A stretch of 24,185 nucleotides of DNA from Candidatus Woesearchaeota archaeon (GTDB lineage Archaea > Nanobdellota > Nanobdellia > Woesearchaeales > UBA11576), in contig JAHWIS010000099.1 of NCBI GenBank assembly GCA_019322385.1, positions 1 to 24,185 of the forward strand, read 5' to 3'. Shown here piece by piece: positions 6,321 to 13,214 of the stretch (within the stretch, counting starts at the first letter, position 1; every line of letters begins with the position of its first letter). A program made the position numbers and the translations under genes. The notes beneath the pieces are model-generated. The model was not told the origin of the DNA, made no database searches, and saw nothing but the letters and a program-made list of their open reading frames with translations.

Positions 6321-7472
6321 CTATTCTAAAATGGCATGTGCGAATCTGTTAACATCGGCTGCATCATAATCAGGCTCTACCTTGGAATCATAATCCTTTC
6401 CATTGCCTGTCCTGACAAGACAGGTCTTCAAGCCAAAGTTCCTGCCCGTGATGATGTCACCTTCCATATCCCCAACAAAATAGCTTCTTGAAGTGTCTAT
6501 GTTGAACTTTGCAGTTGCATCCTCCAGCAAACCTGTGTTGGGCTTCTTGCACGCGCAGCCGTCAGAGCGGTGATGAGGGCAGTAGTAGAAGTCATCAATG
6601 GTTATGCCTACTTGAGCATACTGGAGAACAACGCTTTTGAATACATTGTCTACTTCTTGGATTGTCATCCTTTCCCTAGCGACCCAGGGCTGGCTTGATA
6701 TGAGTATCAGCTTGAAACCTGCATCCTGCAGTGCTCTCAAGCCAGTGACAGTCCTGTCAAAATATATATCCTCAGAAGGGATTACATCAGGATAGCCTGA
6801 GTTATCTACTAACGTGCCATCCTTGTCCAAGAAGATTGTCTTCTCCATAGGGACTCCTAGAAGATTGTTCAGGTGGGATCTTGTCTGGTAGAATGTCGCA
6901 AGCTTGGAGCCGTCTGCATTCACGTATTTGATGTTAAGATTGGGAAGCTTCTCGGAAAGTGATTCATACCCTTGCTTCAGCCTAGTGATCTTCTCGACCT
7001 TTTCATCAGCAGTTGTTTGTTTCCCTGTCTTTTCAGCCCTTTCTACTGTCCGCTGCACAGCAGTCTCAGGATCGCACAAAAGAACAAGCGCCAGGTCTGG
7101 ATCTGGATAGAAACTGTTCATCTCCAATATCCTCTCCAGCTCCATGCCCTGCATTGTCTGGTAGACACAGTGCGATAGGTAGCTTCTGTTTGATAGTATA
7201 ACAACCCCCTCCTGCTGCATTGTTGGTTCTATTTCTGTGTTGACTAAGTGTCTCCTATCTGCAACAAACAGCATAGCCTCTACTTCAACATCCCTGATCT
7301 CAGGAGGCATCTTTTTGTATGCATATATCCTTTCTCTTAAGAATTCTGGCTCCCTGACAAGCTTGGGCTTGAATCCTTTATCTTCAAAGAAAGTCTTTAT
7401 GGATTCTATCTGCGTATCCTTGCCTGTACCGCTAAGACCATCTACCCATATAAGTTTGGCTTTCCTCAACAT
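6321..7472 (-). CDS. Thymidylate kinase-HAD phosphatase fusion
   Basis: A 383-residue two-domain protein. Residues 1-205 are a thymidylate-kinase-like P-loop domain: DGLSGTGKDTQ at 11-21 (the usual Ser/Thr after Lys is Asp), a NRSYLSHCVYQ segment matching the DRY motif region, and a lid-like ERAEKTGKQT. Residues 210-383 are a HAD phosphatase of the GmhB/HisB-N type: DKDGT nucleophile motif (216-220), an ISSQ motif, the zinc motif C-P-H-H...C-A-C-K-K-P and GDMEGD. The kinase would convert dTMP to dTDP; the phosphatase substrate is unknown and may be a nucleotide in this context. It is third in the operon, its ATG lying one base after the previous stop. An internal AGGAGT and ATG at 6848 could also yield the HAD domain alone. 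Confidence 0.88.
   Translation of the reverse strand: MLRKAKLIWVDGLSGTGKDTQIESIKTFFEDKGFKPKLVREPEFLRERIYAYKKMPPEIRDVEVEAMLFVADRRHLVNTEIEPTMQQEGVVILSNRSYLSHCVYQTMQGMELERILEMNSFYPDPDLALVLLCDPETAVQRTVERAEKTGKQTTADEKVEKITRLKQGYESLSEKLPNLNIKYVNADGSKLATFYQTRSHLNNLLGVPMEKTIFLDKDGTLVDNSGYPDVIPSEDIYFDRTVTGLRALQDAGFKLILISSQPWVARERMTIQEVDNVFKSVVLQYAQVGITIDDFYYCPHHRSDGCACKKPNTGLLEDATAKFNIDTSRSYFVGDMEGDIITGRNFGLKTCLVRTGNGKDYDSKVEPDYDAADVNRFAHAILE
6848..6858 (-). promoter_or_regulatory. Internal SD and ATG that could start a free HAD phosphatase
   Basis: On the minus strand AGGAGT (6858-6853) precedes an in-frame ATG (6848-6846) by four bases, exactly at the junction between the kinase and HAD domains (Met209). 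Translation from here would give a 175-residue stand-alone phosphatase in addition to the fusion. No experimental support. Confidence 0.45.
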
Positions 7473-7473
7473 A

Positions 7474-8124
7474 TCACGTTCCTAGGGTCCTTGGCTTGCC
7501 GCAGCCGAGAACATCGAAATTCCTGTAAAGCGCATAGCAATCGTCTCTGGAATAGAATTTCTTCTCTTGTTTTGTTGTTGGCATAGCATCGAATATCTTT
7601 ATCCTGCTCCATTCATTTGGGTGAGCATAGAAAGGGAATCTTTCATCAGCGCCTGTGATATAGACGCCGTGGAATGTCTCTCCTGCCTGGATCGCTGTAA
7701 AGACCCTGTGCGCGCCATCGTTTATTATGGGAATCTGTATCCTTGCAGTGTCATTATATTCTATCTCACCTTCACGGGCGCAGTATTTCACGTCCCTTGG
7801 CGTCACTTCAACGATAGGAGGGGTAAGTGTCCATAACTCTCCTTGTTCATTTACTATCTCTAATGCACCTTCCAGATGCAAGAGGTCAATACCATGCTTT
7901 TTCATCAGGCATTCCCTTAGGTCCTTTTGCAGCTTAAGTTGGGGCCTCAATAAATAGAATGTAGTAGGGTTCACTTCGCTAGGATGCAGCTCTCTTATTG
8001 AGATACGCGCTTTTTCATAGACCTTTATCTCTGAACCGTCTTGTGCTTTCTGTATCAAGGGAACGTTCCGGATCTTCTCGACCAACTCAGATGGTTCAAT
8101 CCTTTTTATTATCTTTATTTCCAT
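7474..8124 (-). CDS. ParB/Srx-like protein embedded in the ThyX operon
   Basis: A 216-residue protein of unclear function. The motif DGAHRVFTA (Asp136-Arg140 onward) resembles the D-G-x-H-R phosphate-binding motif of the ParB/sulfiredoxin superfamily, which in different members binds CTP or ATP or acts as a nuclease. The upstream ESEVNP-like region (HPSEVNP, 47-53) also fits the ParB-N layout. There is no DNA-binding helix-turn-helix after it; the tail carries W, Y and Cys residues and ends in GCGKPRTLGT. I place the start at the ATG ending at 8124, which has GAAGGTG five bases upstream; the ATG ending at 8148 overlaps the ThyX stop codon and lacks such a site. Sitting between ThyX and thymidylate kinase, it may act on or sense nucleotides. 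Confidence 0.75.
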   Translation of the reverse strand: MEIKIIKRIEPSELVEKIRNVPLIQKAQDGSEIKVYEKARISIRELHPSEVNPTTFYLLRPQLKLQKDLRECLMKKHGIDLLHLEGALEIVNEQGELWTLTPPIVEVTPRDVKYCAREGEIEYNDTARIQIPIINDGAHRVFTAIQAGETFHGVYITGADERFPFYAHPNEWSRIKIFDAMPTTKQEKKFYSRDDCYALYRNFDVLGCGKPRTLGT

Positions 8125-8144
8125 AGTTTCACCTTCTTTTATAA

Positions 8145-9923
8145 TCATTTATCACGCACTTCAGCATCAAACAAAGGATAGCCTTTTTTCCAGAGATGCG
8201 CAGGATAGTCTTCTTTTCCCCACTTCAAATACTTTGCGGTCTCAGGCATTATCTTTTCCATCTCCTTCATCAGGTCCCTGGCCATATAGACATAGCTGAG
8301 GTTGCCCCTGGAGATATTAGTCCTCAGTTTTCCAACATAGCCTATCTGGTTGACCTGCCAACTGTGCACTGCGCGGCAATTCGCTCCGAACGGCACAAGC
8401 TTCTCTGCAACAAATGGATCTGTCTTCCTTGCTTCCTCATAGGCTTCAGCGCATCTCTGCATATCCTGCATGTATTCCTCATCCATGCCAAATATCTTCA
8501 GGATCTCAGGCACCTCAAAGCCAAGCCTTGTTGAGAGGAGCTGTATTGACCTCGACCCTCTCCTATGGCGGAACATATCCCTATATCCATGGTATGCCAT
8601 GACCATCTCAACCATCAAGCCTCCGTGGCTTATTGCAGGATGTATTACATCATGCTCTCCCCTGTACTCATGCGCTCTTTGCAGAATCTCTTTGACATCC
8701 TTTTCTGATACCTGTGCAAAGATATCCTCGAATGCAGCATCAACATACGGCAATATTACCAGTGCTGCATTGAAGCGGTCAGTGTACATCTCAATCTTCT
8801 GGGGAGTGATAAGGTTCACAGTTCCAGGACCCCTGTTCCTTGCTTCGATGTTCCCAAAGCGCGATTGCGCGTATACGCGCAATTCTATCTCATTCTTGAC
8901 CTTCCACATGTCAACATTGACGTGGCTCTTCTCACCCAGCAGAACTGGGGCGACTTTCTTTGCCTCGTTCCAGAGGGACTGTCCTCGTTTCTGATCCTCT
9001 TTTCTCGGGTGTGATATCATGTCAGTCAGCACATCTTCAAGAGTCCTTGCATCAACAGAGAATCCCAGTGATGTGCGGGTCAATGGCAAAAGATAGCTTC
9101 GGGAATAATCAAAGACAAACTTTCCAACAGCTTTCCTTACACCAGGATCTTCCAGGCCTTTAAGGATCCGCTTGCGCTGTTTTTCAAGCTCATCAGGTTT
9201 TGGTATGTAATCTTCATCGATATTCTGCTTCTTCTCTACCCATTTGTTGACCTCCATCTCAACAATTTCTGGGCGCTTAAGATATTCTACAACCTTCTTT
9301 GTATCCTGGTGCTTGAAAACCATATCTGCAAGCCTGTCTGAAACCTCAACATATTTCCTGTTCATGTAGCTTATGACTTCCAAGAATCGGTCGGCGTCTG
9401 GAAGAGAAAGGATATCCTCGTCTTCAAGAGAGGATTCCAGAACATTGCCATAAGAGATATAACGGGTCGATTTGACCTGAGGCTTGCTCAAAGGATGTCC
9501 TGTGATTGTCTTCTGTGCCCTTTCAGAAATGTGCTCGCAATGCCCGAAAAGATTTGTCTCTTCCTTTATTGAGCTATGACCGTGCGTCAGGACCCATTCC
9601 TTGTTGAAGCCTGTTGTCTTCCTTGATATCTTGAGAGTGCCGTCAGGAAGCCTGAATATTTCCATCAGCGGCTTGATGTGAGGCAGCATGGCCTTGGTCT
9701 GCTCTCTTTTCTCAGAATCAAGGAATTGCAATACCCTTACCTGCATAGGGACGTGCGTCCTTGAATATGCAGACATCAATGGTGATAGCTCTTCTCCAGC
9801 GACCAATGATTGCGGATAAACAAAGCTGTCATTGCCGTGCGGATTCGTGAAAAGAAATGCTCTTATAAGCTCTTCATCTTCTAAAGAGAAGTTCTTCATG
9901 ACCTTTTTTTCTTCTTCAGACAT
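8145..9923 (-). CDS. Double-length ThyX-like thymidylate synthase
   Basis: A 592-residue protein with two ThyX-like halves; ordinary ThyX is about 220-250 residues. The first half has GHSSIKEE (115 on), E-H-I-S-E-R and S-T-R-Y (about 152-155), but no RHR. The second half has F-R-H-R-R-G-S (RHR at 452-454), then C-R-A-V-H-S-W-Q-V-N and L-R-T-N-I-S-R-G near the end. The family uses FAD, methylenetetrahydrofolate and NADPH to turn dUMP into dTMP. The classical RHR-x7-8-S signature is altered: the matching Ser is nine residues after RHR. I use the ATG ending at 9923: the longer frame begins with codons that are themselves the TATA box (TTTATAAAA, 9969-9977). First gene of an operon with the ParB-like and kinase-HAD genes. 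Function is likely but not certain. Confidence 0.85.
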   Translation of the reverse strand: MSEEEKKVMKNFSLEDEELIRAFLFTNPHGNDSFVYPQSLVAGEELSPLMSAYSRTHVPMQVRVLQFLDSEKREQTKAMLPHIKPLMEIFRLPDGTLKISRKTTGFNKEWVLTHGHSSIKEETNLFGHCEHISERAQKTITGHPLSKPQVKSTRYISYGNVLESSLEDEDILSLPDADRFLEVISYMNRKYVEVSDRLADMVFKHQDTKKVVEYLKRPEIVEMEVNKWVEKKQNIDEDYIPKPDELEKQRKRILKGLEDPGVRKAVGKFVFDYSRSYLLPLTRTSLGFSVDARTLEDVLTDMISHPRKEDQKRGQSLWNEAKKVAPVLLGEKSHVNVDMWKVKNEIELRVYAQSRFGNIEARNRGPGTVNLITPQKIEMYTDRFNAALVILPYVDAAFEDIFAQVSEKDVKEILQRAHEYRGEHDVIHPAISHGGLMVEMVMAYHGYRDMFRHRRGSRSIQLLSTRLGFEVPEILKIFGMDEEYMQDMQRCAEAYEEARKTDPFVAEKLVPFGANCRAVHSWQVNQIGYVGKLRTNISRGNLSYVYMARDLMKEMEKIMPETAKYLKWGKEDYPAHLWKKGYPLFDAEVRDK

Positions 9924-9968
9924 CGGACCACCCCATATAAGTACCTGGCGTCTACTGCTATTACGATT

Positions 9969-9977
9969 TTTTATAAA
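9969..9977 (-). promoter_or_regulatory. TATA box of the ThyX operon
   Basis: TTTATAAAA on the minus strand, 46 bases ahead of the chosen ATG. The expected transcription start is near 9943, which leaves a leader of about 20 bases containing a GGGGTGG SD-like element. This argues against the upstream ATG ending at 9980. Confidence 0.6.
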
Positions 9978-10042
9978 CATTATCGCAATCTGATGTATAT
10001 TTTAGAGAAGCTCTGTTGTCCCAAAACCTTGACAACACAACA

Positions 10043-10051
10043 CATAAATAA
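10043..10051 (+). promoter_or_regulatory. TATA box of the kinase-dCMP deaminase gene
   Basis: CATAAATAA lies 35 bases before the GTG start at 10086. An SD-like AGGGGTG at 10074-10080 follows within the short predicted leader. The gap 9924-10085 thus holds two divergent promoters for the nucleotide genes. Confidence 0.5.
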
Positions 10052-10085
10052 AATCTTGATTCTCGGCTTGGTCAGGGGTGCTAAT

Positions 10086-11129
10086 GTGATAATAGGCATA
10101 ACAGGCATGTACAGTTCTGGAAAGGATACTGTTGCAGATTATTTTGTCAGAGAAGGATTCACACATTTCTCACTTTCTGATCTTATACGAGACGAGCTGG
10201 GTAGAAGAGGTATGGAGGTGACCCGGGAGAACCTTATCAGGGTTGCCAATGAAATGAGGACAGAGTATGGACATGGCGTGCTGGGGGAAAGAGCGCTTGA
10301 AAAGATGAAGGGAAAAGACGGTGATTTTGTAATAAGCTCGATAAGGCATCCAGGTGAAGTGAAGGCATTGAAGAAACATGGACACTTTTTCCTTGTCGAG
10401 GTAAGGGCGCCTATCAGGACTAGGTTTACCAGGATAAAGAAACGCAACCGGGAAAAGGATCCCAAGACCCTGTCAGAACTTAAAGCGAATGAAAAAAGGG
10501 AATGCCAGAAAAGCGGACCAGGACAGCAGCTGACGAATGTGATCAAGATGGCGAACTGTATCGTCGTGAATGACAGCACTGTCAACAAGGCGCATATCAA
10601 GGCAGAAAAGCTGCTCAAGGACCTGCGCAAGAAGGCAGCAAAGCTGCCGACATATGTAAGACCCACTTGGGACGAGTATTTCATGGGGATAGTGGATGCA
10701 GTATCGAAAAGAGCGACATGCGACAGGGGAAGGACTGCTGTTGTCATAGTGAAGAACAAGAGGATGCTGGCGACAGGATATGTCGGTTCGCCGATGGGCC
10801 TGCCGCACTGCGACAATGTCGGGCACAAGATGAAGAAGATCATACATGAAGATGGAAGAATATCGCAGCACTGTGTCCGGACAAACCATGCAGAGATAAA
10901 TGCAGTGGCATTGGCTGCCCGCAATGGCGTGTCGATAGATGGTGCGACGCTCTACTGCAAGCTTGCTCCCTGCTATACCTGCGCAAAGATGATAATCAAT
11001 GCAGGGATAAGGCGGATAGTTTGCCAGAAACGATACCATGGGGACACAGAAAGCTGGGCTATGTTCAAGCAGGCAGGAGTAAAGTTCTCTGTGATTGACG
11101 ACACAGTAGAACAGTATGCGAACCAGTAG
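10086..11129 (+). CDS. P-loop kinase fused to dCMP deaminase
   Basis: A 347-residue fusion. Residues 1-180 form a P-loop kinase domain of the dNMP kinase / dephospho-CoA kinase-like type (GMYSSGKDT, 7-15, with Asp after Lys). Residues 191-347 are a deoxycytidylate deaminase: T-N-H-A-E (zinc His268 and catalytic Glu270) and P-C-Y-T-C (zinc Cys296 and Cys299), plus the G-Y-V-G-S-P-M substrate loop. dCMP deaminase supplies dUMP for thymidylate synthase, which is encoded divergently next door. I recall that some fungal dCMP deaminases also carry a P-loop extension, so the pairing may be ancient. The GTG at 10086 is preferred because of AGGGGTG five bases upstream and the start of homology there; 31 codons further upstream to an ATG at 9993 look non-coding. 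Confidence 0.9.
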   Translation: MIIGITGMYSSGKDTVADYFVREGFTHFSLSDLIRDELGRRGMEVTRENLIRVANEMRTEYGHGVLGERALEKMKGKDGDFVISSIRHPGEVKALKKHGHFFLVEVRAPIRTRFTRIKKRNREKDPKTLSELKANEKRECQKSGPGQQLTNVIKMANCIVVNDSTVNKAHIKAEKLLKDLRKKAAKLPTYVRPTWDEYFMGIVDAVSKRATCDRGRTAVVIVKNKRMLATGYVGSPMGLPHCDNVGHKMKKIIHEDGRISQHCVRTNHAEINAVALAARNGVSIDGATLYCKLAPCYTCAKMIINAGIRRIVCQKRYHGDTESWAMFKQAGVKFSVIDDTVEQYANQ

Positions 11130-11134
11130 TCACA

Positions 11135-11142
11135 TTTATAAA
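11135..11142 (+). promoter_or_regulatory. TATA box of the stand-alone kinase gene
   Basis: TTTATAAA six bases after the stop of the fusion gene and 27 bases before the ATG at 11169. It gives the kinase its own leaderless promoter despite the short gap. Confidence 0.65.
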
Positions 11143-11168
11143 CAAAAACCTCTTTTTCTCTCTTTATC

Positions 11169-11747
11169 ATGATAATCGCTGTGACAGGGCCGATATCATC
11201 TGGGAAAGGAAAGGTAGCAGAGTTCTTCAGGGACAAGGGATTTGTGCACCATAGTTTTTCTGCAGAGATACGCCAGGTGGCAAAGGAAAGAGGGATAGAG
11301 GTATCAAGGGAGACGCTGAGTAAGCTGGGGCATGACCTTAGGATAGAGAGCCCTGACAAGTCGATACTGGGACAGAAGCTGCTTGATAAGATAGAGAAGG
11401 AAGTCGCAAAGGGCAAGAAGCGCTTTGTGCTCGAAGGGCTGAGGGATGCTGATGAAGTGGACCTGTTCAGGAAGCATGAGCTTGAGAAGCCAGAGATGAG
11501 ATTCATCCTGATCGGAGTCGATGCACCGCAGGAACTAAGGTTCGAGAGGATGAAGTCCCGCAGAAGGCATGGCGAGCCACAGACATTCGCAGAGTTCAAG
11601 GAGATAGATGATAAAGAATGGAAAGGCGGCTATGGCCAGGAAGTAGGAAAGATAATGAAGATGGCTGATTATATCATACAGAACGACAGCGCGCTTGATG
11701 ACCTGCAGAAGAAGGTCGAGGAGATAGCTAAGGAGATTCTCGGATGA
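11169..11747 (+). CDS. P-loop nucleotide kinase-like protein, paralogue of the fused kinase domain
   Basis: A 192-residue protein clearly related to the N-terminal half of the preceding fusion: both begin I-(A/G)-(V/I)-T-G with S-S-G-K, share F-S-x-x-I-R, R-G-(I/M)-E-V-(S/T)-R-E-(T/N)-L, a central I-S-S-I-R-H/L-E-G-L-R-D segment and the C-terminal K-M-A-(D/N)-x-I-(V/I)-x-N-D-S. The P-loop is GPISSGKGK, with Gly and Lys where kinases normally carry a Ser/Thr that helps bind magnesium, so activity may be altered. A nucleoside monophosphate kinase role fits the cluster, but a dephospho-CoA kinase-like or regulatory role is possible. Its TGA directly abuts the TGA of the convergent deaminase gene (TGATCA at 11745-11750). 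Confidence 0.82.
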   Translation: MIIAVTGPISSGKGKVAEFFRDKGFVHHSFSAEIRQVAKERGIEVSRETLSKLGHDLRIESPDKSILGQKLLDKIEKEVAKGKKRFVLEGLRDADEVDLFRKHELEKPEMRFILIGVDAPQELRFERMKSRRRHGEPQTFAEFKEIDDKEWKGGYGQEVGKIMKMADYIIQNDSALDDLQKKVEEIAKEILG

Positions 11748-12872
11748 TCACTTTTTCTTGAAAGGCAGCTCCAGTTGCTGAATCTTTGCATCAAGATGGG
11801 CACGGCCACGCATCGCTTTTTTCTGGCCTTTGTAACGAGACACCTCATCATCACTCAGGTATGGATTATTTAAATGGAAAAGATAGATTTCAGTTATCCT
11901 CTGCCCTGGCTTGATGATGACATCATCGAGCGTCAGATTCTCAAAGGTTATCTTACCGTGGAACCGCGGGTAAGGGTCAATCTTTGGAGCGCAGGAATGT
12001 GTCTGAAGATAAGAAGGTCTCTCGTCAGGGTGAATAAACGGCCCATGATATCCTGAAGTGACCAGCAGCTTGTTGAACTCGTCAACCCAACCGATATAAT
12101 GCCTGTCAATCTTTATCTCTTCTGCACTGGCAGAGAGGAAGAATGTGCCCATCTTAATCCTTGTACCTCTATTCGCCAGTCTCCTTTCCTCAAAGCAAGA
12201 AGGGTCGGGATTGTGCGGATCAATAGGCTTTCCTGTATATACTTTGATAGTAGGATCTGTGGTGAGCGTAAGCCCTCCATTCATAGGCCTTCCTCCTTTT
12301 ACATTGTGGCCTACAACCATTTTACCGTCGACCATGTATGGCTGTACAAGCTTTTTTATCCGCTTCCCCCTGCGGTTTATCTCAAGCCTGCCGTCCTTAA
12401 GCGCCTTTTCAAGCTCACTGTCCATCAATGGAATGAATTGGTTATACGCAAGGTGGGCCTGTGCAAGAGAATCGCCAGGCCTGATCTTGACTGTAGTTCC
12501 CAGTGTATTGAGCGAGCATATAACTTTTCCATGGAACCCTTTCCGCGAGTCCATACTAAACTCGTCGTCCGCCTCCCGTGAAGCGACACCATAGCGTGCC
12601 CAACTGCTCCTTGAATTGATCTTCCCGTGGAAACCAGGCGCAAGATGGAATGTTTCAACTGTCTCAAAAAGAAAATGTTTTTCAGGTCCTACAATCCAGT
12701 ACTCGCCGTCGATAAGGGGCACTTCTTCCATATCTTTCCTTTCCATTGCTGGCGTGAGAAGCTTATCAATCCTGATATCAAAAGAAGTTGCACTTATGTC
12801 TGTGATGTCTTCAATCTCTACTAGACCAAGATACATCGCTGCGTGCAGATCATTTTTAGTAAGGATAGGCAT
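11748..12872 (-). CDS. dcd: 2'-deoxycytidine 5'-triphosphate deaminase, double-domain form
   Basis: A 374-residue protein about twice the length of ordinary Dcd (about 190), like the long DCD family (PF06559 type) known from alphaproteobacteria. Two dUTPase-fold halves are visible. The first has INSRSSWARYG (85-95), matching the K/R-S-S-x-A-R-x-G motif of dCTP deaminases, and GFHGKVICSLN. The second has RFHGKITFEN and IKPGQRITEIYLF. The Glu expected in the G-H-I-x-x-E catalytic strand is replaced in the first half (GKVICS) but present in the second (GKITFE), suggesting the active site is built from both. The reaction is dCTP to dUTP plus ammonia, feeding dUMP synthesis. A TATA-like AAATTTATATA at about 12895-12905 lies about 25 bases upstream on this strand. 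Confidence 0.88.
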   Translation of the reverse strand: MPILTKNDLHAAMYLGLVEIEDITDISATSFDIRIDKLLTPAMERKDMEEVPLIDGEYWIVGPEKHFLFETVETFHLAPGFHGKINSRSSWARYGVASREADDEFSMDSRKGFHGKVICSLNTLGTTVKIRPGDSLAQAHLAYNQFIPLMDSELEKALKDGRLEINRRGKRIKKLVQPYMVDGKMVVGHNVKGGRPMNGGLTLTTDPTIKVYTGKPIDPHNPDPSCFEERRLANRGTRIKMGTFFLSASAEEIKIDRHYIGWVDEFNKLLVTSGYHGPFIHPDERPSYLQTHSCAPKIDPYPRFHGKITFENLTLDDVIIKPGQRITEIYLFHLNNPYLSDDEVSRYKGQKKAMRGRAHLDAKIQQLELPFKKK

Positions 12873-12924
12873 GTACTGTGAAGAAAAGAGCCACTATATA
12901 AATTTTTCACTTCTGAGTAGTTAT

Positions 12925-13164
12925 TTATAGGAATTTTATTATCTTATCCCTTGACCTGGCTCCGCTTTTTATTTCACATCTCTTGCCAGTCTGCTTCTTC
13001 AGGAACTTGAGAAGCTCAGTGTTTGCCTTGTTCTTGTCAGGCACTGCAGCGACTGCAATGCGGAGGGCCTGCTTGCTATCGTCCCAGCCGATGACCTCTG
13101 TCTTTGGTGAGCTGGGCTTTACAATGACCTTGAGAATCCTGCCTTTTATATGCCCTTTAATCAT
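12925..13164 (-). CDS. UPF0235 (DUF167/YggU) family protein
   Basis: A 79-residue protein with the layout of UPF0235: a strand LKVIVKPSSPKTEV, then ALRIAVAAVPDKNKANTELL and the C-terminal GARSRDKIIKF. The A-x-P-x-x-x-K-A-N-x-E/A-L segment and the G-x-x-S-R-x-K segment are the family signatures. Function is unknown across archaea, bacteria and eukaryotes. An AT-rich palindromic stretch at 13183-13199 lies about 20-35 bases upstream and may provide TATA elements in both directions, since the DUF488 gene diverges from the same gap. Confidence 0.92.
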   Translation of the reverse strand: MIKGHIKGRILKVIVKPSSPKTEVIGWDDSKQALRIAVAAVPDKNKANTELLKFLKKQTGKRCEIKSGARSRDKIIKFL

Positions 13165-13182
13165 GGCTGTCTTGAATAGTTA

Positions 13183-13199
13183 ATATTATATATATTTAT
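13183..13199. promoter_or_regulatory. Bidirectional TATA-rich element
   Basis: Seventeen bases of A and T only, containing TATTATATATATTTAT, lie midway between the divergent UPF0235 (minus) and DUF488 (plus) genes at leaderless spacing for both. Confidence 0.55.
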
Positions 13200-13214
13200 C
13201 TTGCACCTTATCTT

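Noticed and set aside
9993..10085. N-terminal extension of the kinase-deaminase gene to an ATG at 9993
   Set aside because: It would place the TATA-like element and SD inside the coding region, and the extra residues lack resemblance to kinases; GTG 10086 has a good SD.
10139..10924. 261-codon antisense frame opposite the kinase-deaminase gene
   Set aside because: Shadow frame with Ser/Phe/Leu-rich content; the plus-strand enzyme has clear catalytic motifs.
12099..12594. Two plus-strand frames of about 150 codons inside the dCTP deaminase gene
   Set aside because: Antisense shadows; the minus-strand product has recognisable Dcd motifs along its length.
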